DNA of 64,000 bases from Carya illinoinensis (lineage: Eukaryota > Streptophyta > Magnoliopsida > Fagales > Juglandaceae), in NCBI RefSeq assembly GCF_018687715.1, contig NC_056758.1, positions 8,743,501 to 8,807,500 on the forward strand, given 5' to 3'. Below are positions 54,838 through 64,000 of this stretch, one piece after another. A program made the translations under genes and the position numbers. Each line of letters opens with the position of its first letter. Position 1 is the stretch's first letter. Under the pieces are notes generated by a model that was not told where the DNA came from, did no database searches, and saw only the letters and a program-made list of their open reading frames with translations.

Positions 54838-55740
54838 ATGCGTCGTGCACTTCGAGCAAAAAACAAGCTAGGCTTCATTACAGGTTCTCTCACCCAACCC
54901 ACTAACCCCAATGACCCTTTGCTTGAACCCTGGGAGCGATGCAACGACATGGTCGTCTCTTGGCTTCAAAATTCCATCAGCCCCTCTCTTCAATCCAATG
55001 TTCTCTTTGTTGATAATGCTCGAGACATATGGCTGGATCTTCAAAAACGCTTCTCTCAACAAAACGGTCCCCGCATTTACCAACTCAAGAAGGCATTGGC
55101 TGTTCTTTTTCAAGAGCATGACTCGGTAAGCATCTATTATGGCAAGTTAAAAGCTCTCTGGGATGAACTCTCTATATATGATCCTATACTTGTTTGCAAT
55201 TGTGGCACAATGAAAACATTACTTGACCAATACCAAAGAGATTGTGTCCTTCAGTTTTTAATGGGTCTCCATGAATCTTACTCACCAATCCAAGACCAAA
55301 TCATGTTAATGGACCCCATTTCCCCTGTTTCAAAGGTTTTCCCTTGTACAACAGCAGGAAAGACATCATCAAATGACTTCAAGTGGTCCTTCCTCTAAAA
55401 CCATGGCTATGGTAGTTAAGAAACTCTACACTCCTTCCAAATTTTCTCCCAAACCCACGACTTCCTCCAAGAAAGATCGCCCCTATGGCAGCCATTGCAA
55501 ACTTTCAGGCCATTCTTTGGAGACTTGTTTTAAACTTGGCAATGTCAAGCCTCCCCTTTGCTCACATTGTCATGTAACTAGACACACAGTAGAGAAGTGC
55601 TATAAATTACATGGCTATCCCCCTGGCCACAAGTTTCACACCAAGCAACAGCAGCCCTTGGTTTTCTTGCCAACCAGACTACTTTTTCTCTTGCTACTGA
55701 CTCTAAAGATGTTGGTGATGACAAAGTTGGTTTGACCAAG
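54838..55740 (+). pseudogene. Copia (older) gag and zinc knuckle
   Basis: Gag starts within the open piece MRRALRAKNKLGFITGSLTQ and includes SISPSLQSNVLFVDNARDIW and IYQLKKALAVLFQEHDSVS. The zinc knuckle region is CSHCHVTRHTVEKCYKLHGY near 55560-55620. A frameshift lies near 55340-55380. Confidence 0.85.
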
Positions 55741-55917
55741 CTCCAATATCAGCAGCTCCTTGCTTTGTGCTCCAACCTCAAGATTCTCCACTTGCTGCTT
55801 CTGCTATTCACTCGAGCACTCCACCTAAATCCTCCCCTCACATAGCCTCTTGTTCCAAGATGTCTGGTATATTTAATTGTTTGTCTACACACACACAACA
55901 CTTATAAAATAATTCTT

Positions 55918-57480
55918 CTCCAAGCTGTATAGTAGATATGGGTGCTACAAACCATATGGTAGCACCCCATTTTTTACCTCGATAACTTCCATTGTTTCAT
56001 ACTCTGTTAAGCTTCCAAATGGAAGTTCAGTACCTGTTACACATGTTGGAACAATTCAATTAACTAGTTCTATCATCTTAACATATGTCCTATGTGTTCC
56101 ATCATTTTCTTTCAATTTAATTTCAGCAAACAAATTAACATCCTCTCTCAATTGTTGTTTGCTTTTCTTTTCCACTTATTGTTTTATACAGGACTTGCTT
56201 TCATGGACGACGATTGGGAATGGAGAGCTCAGGCATGGCTTGTACCATTTTATTTGCAAAGAAGTCCATCCTTAAGCTCTAGCCGATTCATTCCCAGCAT
56301 ACTCACACAAACACTTTACTTGTTTTACTTCAGTTACAAACCTTGTTTCCAATTCTGACCTATGGCATTATCGCCTTGGCCACTTATCATTTCCTAGATT
56401 ACAGTTGATTCTAATCGCATTGTACAGAAACACAGTTCTTCTACTAATGAAAAATATTGCAGTATGTCCTTTAGCAAAGTTTCATCATTTGCCTTTTCCT
56501 GATAGTTCTCATTCTTCTTCAAGAATATTTGAGTTCAGCCACTGTGATCGATGGGGTCCTTGCTCTACAGTTGCACATGATGGTTCAAAGTATTTTTTTA
56601 CCATTGTCGATAATTTCTCTAGAACAACATGGTTTTACTTGCACACAGAACATAAACCAAAAAATGCATTGAGGTTTTTTATAACCTTGTTGAAACGCAA
56701 TTTGGAGTGAAAATTAAAATCTTAAGAAGTGATAATGGTGCTGAATTTAACATGAAAGATTTTTTTAATAAAAAAGGAATCATTGACCATAAAAGTTGGG
56801 TGGCAACGCTTCAACAAAATGGTATTGTTGAGAGGAAACGCCTACATTTATTAAATGTTGCTCGTGCACTACTCTTCCAGGCTGGTTTACCTTTAACCTA
56901 TTGGAACAAATCTATTTTGACAGCCACATAGATCATCAATAGACTTCCCACACCCATTTTGAACAATCAAACTCCTTATGAGCCTTTATTTAAACAAAAA
57001 CTTGCTTATGCTTATATGAGGATGTTTGGTTCTCTATGTTTTGCAGCCACACTTCTCAATGGTAGAAAGAAATTTGACCCTCGAGGTCGTGCATGTGTCT
57101 TCCTTGGTTATCATTTTGGAACCAAGGGATATAAACTTTTGGATCATAAGGGTAGCACCATTTTCATTTCAAGAGATGTTATTTTTCATGAATTTATTTT
57201 TCCCTTTCAAACATCAACTTATCCTCCTTCCAAAGGTTCATCATTACCCATTTTTTCTACCCCTTCCATTCCTCTATCTATTTCTCACTCAATTCCCACT
57301 CCTCCTCCCATTTCTTTATCCCCTCCCAATCCTGCCAACTTTGCTTCTTCAACTGACAGCCCTTCACCATCTTCTTTTTTCAACTCCAAATACTCCTTCT
57401 TTTGAGATAGAAAAGCCCATGATTTCTCTGCCATCAGAACCTCCACTTCGAAAGTCTACTAGAGTTAGAACTGCCCCATA
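55918..57480 (+). pseudogene. Copia (older) protease and integrase, degraded
   Basis: The protease relic reads VDMGATNHM near 55933 (the usual D-S/T-G is now D-M-G). Integrase pieces include FSHCDRWGPCSTVAHDGSKY, FTIVDNFSRTTWFYL, ILRSDNGAEFNMKDFF, QQNGIVERKRLHLLNVARAL and VFLGYHFGTKGYKLL. There are stops at several points. Confidence 0.85.
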
Positions 57481-57689
57481 ATATCTCAAGGACTTTCATT
57501 GCACATAAGCCTTGCTTGCACCTCCTGAACAATCGGGTTCTACAGCAGATCCTCTATCAAATGGTAAATCCTTTTCACTTTCTGGTTATCTGTCTTATCA
57601 TCATTTTAATACTTCTTTTCAAGTTTTCTCTTCTTCCATTTCCCTTCAAACTGAACCTACCTCCTATAAGCAAGCAATTAAGGATCCAT

Positions 57690-59093
57690 AATGGTGCAAA
57701 GTTATGGAGGCTGAGCTTGAAACTTTGGAAAACAACCACACTTGGATCATCACTGACTTACCTGAAGGGAAGGAAGCAATTGATTGTAAGTATGTCTATC
57801 GAATTAAATTCAAGTATGATGGTACAGTGGTAAGTATGACTTAAAGCTAGACTTGTAGCTAAAGGCTACACACAACAAGAAGGTATAGATTATACTGAAA
57901 ATTTTTCACCAGTTGCAAAACTTGTAACTATAAGATGTCTACTCAGTGTTGCTGCAGTCAAAGGATGGTATTTACATCAATTTGATGTAAATAATGCATT
58001 CCTTAATGGTGATTTACATGAAGAGATTTACATGAAGAAACCACCAGGGTATATAAAAGGTTAGCCCAATCAAGTTTGTGAGTTGCTTAAGAGCCTTTAT
58101 GGCCTTAAGCAAGCATCAAGACGGTGGAATTCAAACCTGACTTCATCCTTTCTTGCTTTCGGATTCCTTTAATCCAAGGTTGATTATAGTCTATTTACAA
58201 AATAAGAAGGGGAGACCTACACTGCCTTACTAGTTTATGGTGATAATTTTTTGGCTGCTAGCAATTCTAATGAGTCCATTGCTTCTCTAAGAACTTTTCT
58301 CAATAACAAGTTCAAGATAAAAGACCTTGGCTGTCTACGTTACTTTTTGGGTTTAGAAATTGCTCGATCTTCCAAAGGTATTCATATTTGTCAAAGGGAG
58401 TATGCCTCAGACATTTTAGTTGATTTAGGTATGCTTGGCTGCAAACCACTCAAACTTCCCATGGATCAACACTTACAAATCAGCAAAGCTGAAAGGGCAC
58501 CTTTTCTTGATCCTAGCATTTTTAGAAGGCCGATTGGTAGGTTATCGTATCTCACAATAACTCGACCAGACATTTGCTTTGCTGTTCAGTTGTTAAGTCA
58601 GTTTATGGACCAACCTACTTCATCACATCTGGCAGCAGCATATAGAATCTTGAGATACATCAAAGCAGCCCCTGCTCAAGGCCTTCTACTTTTTTCTTCT
58701 TCTCGGTTTCAACTCAGAGCATTTTGTGACTCAGATTGGGCCTCTTGCCCGGACTCTCGTCGATCTACTACAGGTTATTGTGTTTTCTTGGGCCACTCTC
58801 TCATTTCTTGGAAATCCAAGAAACAAACTGTCGTCTCACGCTCATCAGCAGAAGCTGAATATAGATCCATGGCTACCACTTGCTCAGAATTCACTTGGCT
58901 TCGATATCTATTCACAGACCTTGGCATATCTCATCCACAAGCTGCTCTCCTCTTCTGTGACAATCAGGCAGCCCTCCATATTGCTGCAAATCCAGTCTTT
59001 TATGAGAGAACGAAACACATCGAACTTGATTGCCACTTGATCCGAGACAAAATTCAAGAAAGAAGTATTACAACATCTCATGTCTCCTCTTAA
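57690..59093 (+). pseudogene. Copia (older) reverse transcriptase and RNase H
   Basis: RT pieces are [39 protein letters not shown] and SLYGLKQASRRWNSNL. The catalytic YVDD is replaced by YGDN ([12 protein letters not shown]). A 280-codon open piece at 58251-59093 covers the rest of RT and RNase H ([69 protein letters not shown]). Confidence 0.9.
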
Positions 59094-59489
59094 ACACAGC
59101 CGGTCGATACATTTACTAAAGCTCTACCAGCTCATCTCCTACAGTCACATTTGTCCAAGATGAGAATAGTCAATTTCTTTTCTCCATCTTGCGAGGGGGT
59201 ATTATAAGATACAGGCCAAAACGACTAGTCGTTTTGTTATTACAGCTCATTGTACACTTAGTGTCGTAGTCCATTCTTTATTCTTTGTTTTTATTCTTTC
59301 TATTTTATATTAGCTGGCACAAGGCCATAGGGGTAGTTAGTTATTCAATTAGCATCTTTTCTGTATATATGATCTGCTTTGGCACATTACACTGGTATCA
59401 TCTATTTCAGTGAAATAGAAGAATATTTTTCACCTCCATTTTGCTCTATGTTGTCTTCTTGCTCGACTGCAAGTTTCTATTATCTTACA

Positions 59490-60534
59490 AGTTTTGCCGA
59501 AATCTCATGTATGCATTGGTGATAAGATTGAATAGAGCAGTCCTTTGTACGTTTATAAATAAAAATACCACATCTCACTGTACGATTTGTTAATATGGAC
59601 ATCCGAATCGGGTTACGGCAATGCTAACAGGATTTTGGTGCTGTCCCCATATTTACATTGACTTGATTGGTAAATATAAGGATACAAAAAAGAATTTAAA
59701 AGTAAAAGAAACAGAAACTGCGACCGTGCCATTACCATTTCTAGTGATCAAGAACTGCTTTTCGGGTGGCAAGTATGGCTTCCTCTTGCTTGGTTCACCT
59801 GATTCCCTGCTCGAAACTGTTCTCCCATTAAATTTCAGTTTTTGAGGAAATAAAAATCCATATTTTCATCCATCATAACTCATTATAATGTCATTTATGA
59901 ATTATTCCGTACTTTTTAAAAAAAAAAATCCAGGTTATCGAATCAAAAGCATTTACTTGTCTACAACATAAATTTTTGAAGAGAAATTTACAAGGAAACA
60001 GACAATTGGAGGGAGAAAGAGGTAAAATTGAACAAAATAATTAAAAATACCAAGACCATGTGGGACATTTGGAAACGAGATTATTGCCGGCGAGCATTCA
60101 CATTGTCTTCATCAAAGCCATCTTCAAAATTTGATGAAAAGTACATGTTTTCCATAAATTCATAACCTTTCTATTCATAACCTCACATTGGATTAGCTAT
60201 TAGATTCATCAAAATAATACTATAATATTATTTTTAATAATAATATTTTAAAAAATATAATTTTTTTTTTTATATTTTGAAATTATACTAACCATATGTA
60301 CATTAATAATTTAATTTGAGACTTAAATTATTGTTTCCTAACTAATTTTTTTCCTCAACCTAATTATCCAAAAAACTCATTTTGCCAACCCTTCTTCTAC
60401 CCAACAATTATATATACAATTTATGAAACAAACATATACATCTACAATTAAATATATACAATTTAATATTCCCAAGACCAACTTGAATGAAGGGGCTGCA
60501 GCAGTGGTAGAAAAATTGCCATCTAATTGTTTGC
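59490..60534. other. ATG3-like intron DNA between the old copia and the SAR1 fragment
   Basis: It contains ATG3-like exon blocks 3 (59806-59736) and 2 (about 60099-60051). The remainder is AT-rich intron with no other gene seen. Confidence 0.6.
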
Positions 60535-60630
60535 CTACTTGATGTACTGAGAGAGAGCATCAAGCTCTGTTTTTGACTCTGCAAATCTCTCTTTGTCATA
60601 AGCATCAACCAAGTACACCATGGCATCGAC
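60535..60630 (-). pseudogene. SAR1 small GTPase fragment with internal deletion
   Basis: After an acceptor-like TTTTGTAG the minus strand reads VDAMVYLVDAYDKERFAESK, then TELDAL joined straight to SQYIK and TAG. VDAxVYLVDAYDKERFAES is the SAR1 (COPII GTPase) sequence before the NKxD motif, and SQYIK is its C-terminus. About 85 residues, including the nucleotide-specificity NKID motif, are absent. It is a non-functional fragment inside ATG3-like intron 1. Confidence 0.85.
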
Positions 60631-61805
60631 CTACAAAATAAAAGGATCACAAATGATCAGTGAGGAACCAATCCCATCACAAAAGTTGTCTGGCCTTTTC
60701 ATGTATCACCCCTACCAACCATAAATTGCTAAGAATTGGAGTTTTGTGCCTTCTAAACCCAGAGTACGTCAACATGTTAGAAACCATAATTAAATCCCTC
60801 GTTTATTTACTTCTCTATAGTTTTTGTGCAGAATCAAAACAACCATGGAAGTCTAAAGGAGAGTGTTAAATAAAATTGTGAGACCCATGTAAGAGCACAA
60901 CAAGTCTTTCCTTCCTAACTCGTTTCATTGTATCAAACAACTAATGCAAGTATCAACATAATAAAGAAACCTATTCACATGCCAAAATTGATTATAGGAG
61001 AATTGCAGAAAAAACTAAATGAGGAAAAACAACAGTTGATGCTGCTGTAAAACATTCCAATCATCACCTATAATTTATCTTGATGGCCCTCAAGATACGT
61101 GACTGGTTATTGACACTTGACAATAAATTGTACCAATAAGGATCATGGACTTGAGTGGATATAATACTCTGATGGAACCTTAGAAAAAGTGACCACCAAT
61201 CGCCTCAAAAAATCAACTAAGCTAAGTTTTATTGCAATTCTTGGTGAACATATATATATTTTTAATTTCAGTCTCTCAATGTAATCAAGTCTTAGCATAT
61301 GAAACTTGCATAGGAAAGCAGGATTTGGTTAATTAAACCTCTAATCTCAATTTTCCCAAGATGAACAAAGCTGAAACATCCCACTGATATAGTTTATTAG
61401 CTTCATTTAGACCTTCACTTTTATTGAAGTTTTAAACTTTGGTTACTTACCTAGGATACACAAATTATGAATCAGGAAAATTCTTCTATGTTAACACTTA
61501 AAAAGAAACGGATATAGGGGGTGAAATGTAAAATGCATTACGGAAAGAAAGTGTGTTGTAATGAATTAAAATTTTGACACGAGAAATAAAGCAATCGGTA
61601 CTTATCAAAAATTTTAATGAAAGGATGATGTAAACAGAAACTGGTATTTGCTTAACAGAGTAGCAGCAATCTTATATTTGTCAACTCAAAAAAGTCCTAT
61701 TAATAGTAACCAGATGCAGACCAAAATTGATTATGCAGATTATAAAGTCCTATATATATATAAACTATGCTTTTAACACAATCCAACAAAATTGATTAAT
61801 ACAGA

Positions 61806-61900
61806 TTTTTTTTTTTTTTTAATTAAAGCGGCTGAAAATTTGATCTATGGCCCTCAAGGGTTTGGCCAACAAATTCAGAGAGGCCATATGATTAACAGTT
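61806..61900 (-). repeat. Possible A-tailed retroposon end
   Basis: A run of 15 T is followed by AATTAAAGCGGCTGAAAATT and GGCCCTCAAGGGTTTGGCC. On the minus strand this ends in poly(A), as a SINE or LINE 3' end would. Family unknown; the 5' limit is not visible. Confidence 0.3.
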
Positions 61901-62849
61901 CCCTTAACCCAGATTGCGAAATTAGCACCTATTCAATTGATTACTCTCTATTTCAGAATTAATGTTCAGACCATTCAATTGATGCTGCTCTATCAAACGC
62001 AGAGATGAAATGCCTAAATTAGATCACCAAGATGTAGTATATGCAAAAATCGAAGCTGCTACGGGTCCATTTCTCTGAAATTCGTAAAAAGAAAATCGAA
62101 AGGTTAGAAAAAGTGCTCGATTGAGCTTGGAGCTGAGAAACCTTGTGATTCAGAACAGAAATGCAAGAAAATACCCTCAAGCAGTGATTTTCTGAATTGG
62201 ACAGTGATTTCCTCGACCCCTCAAGAGCGATTTACTCGAACGATATCACTAAGATTTACTCATGCTCCTCAAGCGCGATTTAGATTGGGAAGGGTGAGTT
62301 TATGAGGTTGGGTTTAGCAAAAACTAAATAAAAAATGGAGAGAAAGGGAGAGAGGGAGTGTCGGGCTCTAGAGGGAAGAGAGAAAGATAGAGAAAGAGAA
62401 AAGGAAGAGAGAAAATGGAGAGGAAAAATTGAAAGAGAGAAATGAAATTTTTTTTCGGATTCACAGGCGAAAGAAACATCTGGGAGGAAGAAAGGCAGAG
62501 GAAGAGAAAGGGTGAGAAAGAAACGGAATCACGGGCGAAAAGGAAAAGAGCAGTTGAAAGAAGTGATTTTGTAATAAAATAATGAAATAGATGGTAAACA
62601 GTGAGTCTTCAAAGATGAAGGTAAAATTAAATTTACTGTAGCTCAAAACTTGACTTTTAGTGTTTGCAAAATCCAATGTCAGCGTTTTAACCTCCAAACC
62701 ATTCAAATTTTGAAGTTTCCTTCATTTTACCGAGACCAATGCCAGTGCTCTGAGAATACCTTTCTCCTTAAAGCAGAGACAATGCGAGGACCAGTGATTT
62801 TCTCTATGGTGCCTTTGAAGGCTTCATGAAGCTTCTGCGACAGCACCAT

Positions 62850-64000
62850 CTGTGTCTCTCAGAATTTCAGGAAAGCAAAATAGGAGAGATTCGCTGGTTT
62901 TCCTCTCTCCTCTTCTCCTTTTTTTTTTTTAATCTTTTTTTTAGCAGCTTTTCTATTCTTATAAGCTCAACTCGTTTGTCATTATCTTATTTTTTTAACA
63001 ATGAGGAAAAACAGTTAGATATTTGATATTTTATTAAAAAATATTATTTTATTATCCTTACACTACATATCAATATATATTTATCATTTTTATTTTTTTA
63101 TTTAAACATTTATATTTACATTTCAATGTATGTTAAAATAAAATAATAAAAATAATAAATCACGTACTAGTGCGTAATGTATATGATTATAAGAAGAATT
63201 TTTCATAACATAAATAAGATTATTTGAAAATTAAGATTTAGCTAAAATGAGAAACTCAGATTTAAAAAATATTTTAATTTTTTGATAAAATATATATTTT
63301 TTTTCAGTTATAGTAATTTTTAGCATTCTTGGATTAATTTCTATTAATTTTAGAAAAATTCTACTTATCATTTTCTAGAACACATACTAATATATAATTT
63401 ATTATTTTTATCTTTCTATTTAAATACACATATTTATACATCAATATCCATCTCATTATCATCTATTATAATCTATTTCAATTTATTAATTTGAAAGTAA
63501 GAAGTTGTGTCTCGTGAAATCACATCTTCCTCTTTCAACTTACAAATTTATAAAATAAAAAAATAAAAAATAAAAAATAAAAGTAAAAATAAAAATAAAA
63601 ATCAACATTACATTTCGTAACTTTATATTTTTTTATGAATAATTTTATTTAAAAATTTTTACACCGCACAATGTCTACACGGCATAATTTGATTTGCATG
63701 GTTCAATTTTTAAAATTTATGCCATGTGTAGGTTTATCATTTTTGCCTTTATTTGTAAAGATCTAGTTTCAAATTTGAGCCTAAAATCAATCCGAAAATC
63801 TTTTTTATTTTTTTTTAAATAGATATATTTTGTCATGAGCTTTATAAAAACTATATAGTGAAAATGCTTTAATATGAAGTTTTGAAGGAACAGAAGCTAG
63901 TTCTGTATTTTTATTTATTTTTTCTTGATTTTGCTAATAGATTACGAATTATAACTATCTACACTCTACAGTAGATTCCACCTAAAGAATCGCATTCATG
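62850..64000. other. AT-rich region upstream of the ATG3-like start
   Basis: The first 150 bases may be the promoter side of the ATG3-like locus. The rest is AT-rich with no exon, RNA gene or clear element. Confidence 0.5.

Larger units (their letters stand above)
54333..59489 (+). mobile_element. Older Ty1/copia retrotransposon in an ATG3-like intron
   Basis: The LTRs are 54333-54621 and 59200-59489. The left reads TGTTACAAG...ATCTTACA; the right starts TATTATAAG, so its TG is mutated. Flanks AGTTC and AGTTT are a decayed 5 bp duplication. The primer-binding site TGGTATCTAGGAGCC abuts the 5' LTR and the purine tract GCGAGGGGG precedes the 3' LTR. The LTRs differ more than those of the other copia, so it is older. 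It lies opposite in strand to the ATG3-like locus, between exon blocks 3 and 4. Confidence 0.9.
34264..62849 (-). pseudogene. ATG3-like gene, ten exon blocks, multiply disabled
   Basis: Exon blocks in order (minus strand): 62849-62760, about 60099-60051, 59806-59736, 54148-54032, 53938-53772, 53368-53283, 36687-36636, 36464-36399, 35488-35361, 34394-34264. They spell ATG3, the E2-like enzyme that transfers ATG8 to phosphatidylethanolamine. Landmarks are MVLSQKLHEAFKGT, LVSKCPTWSW, SGEPSKRKPYLP, LATHGKPK, EDIPDMAEYDE, YYQTPRVWLTGYDE, MLLQPEL, and the catalytic HPCRHGAVMKK (Cys codon 35434-35432). Lesions: one base missing in exon 1 where SAFKEK is expected, with a frameshift; the 5' part of exon 2 lost; the donor after exon 6 reads AT instead of GT; a 31-base insertion in the last exon gives a premature TGA at 34309-34307. 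Introns are retained, so it is an unprocessed copy. Introns 3 and 6 carry retrotransposons of 5.2 and 15.5 kb. I infer no full-length product; a functional ATG3 should exist elsewhere. Confidence 0.85.

Noticed and set aside
60660..60869. Remaining SAR1 exons near the fragment
   Set aside because: I looked for the N-terminal GTPase motifs (GxxxxGKT, DxxG) on the minus strand from 60640 to 62300 and found none.

Overview
The window is nuclear DNA of a flowering plant, most likely a woody eudicot. It shows multi-exon genes with GT-AG introns, AT-rich intergenic DNA, long (GA)n tracts, and plant retrotransposon lineages (Tekay-like chromovirus gypsy, Ty1/copia, LINE, TRIM, hAT, Helitron). Short AT-rich MITEs of the kind seen near these genes suggest Fagales (walnut, hickory or oak relatives), but that is inference from memory of repeat style, not a database result.

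Layout. (1) 1.3-4.2 kb, minus strand: the 5' five exons of a DUF726/TMCO4-like membrane protein gene; its 3' exons are not seen. (2) 4.2-7.6 kb: AT-rich DNA with a Helitron candidate and a MITE. (3) 7.6-18.7 kb: a transposon block. A segment of about 2.7-2.9 kb (hAT-like element plus 5'-truncated LINE) occurs twice, separated by LTR-like DNA. The LINE of the second copy is interrupted by a 2.8 kb hAT-like element that carries an auxin-response-factor B3 fragment and a protein-kinase fragment. (4) 19.8-26.0 kb, plus strand: an apparently intact 14-exon UPF0183 (PHAF1/C16orf70-like) gene. (5) 26-34 kb: intergenic DNA with a LINE relic and MITE-like repeats. (6) 34.3-62.8 kb, minus strand: an ATG3 (autophagy E2-like enzyme) gene whose ten exon blocks are recognisable in order but which carries several disabling lesions, so I call it an unprocessed pseudogene.

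Two ATG3 introns are swollen by retrotransposons. One holds a four-level nest, each level with its own target-site duplication: TRIM (CAAGT), copia inside it (CTTTT), Tekay-like gypsy inside that (GGAAT), and a hAT-like element inside the gypsy pol region (CTCTTCAA). Another holds a decayed copia of 5.2 kb. A truncated SAR1 GTPase fragment lies in intron 1.

The host genes do not form an operon. PHAF1-like and ATG3 are both autophagy-related in other organisms, but their proximity here is probably chance. The most unusual signals are the intron-like stretch at the gag-pol boundary of the gypsy element, the gene-capturing hAT-like element, the dated transposon nest, and the stepwise decay of ATG3. 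All exon limits were set by eye from splice-site phase and family similarity.
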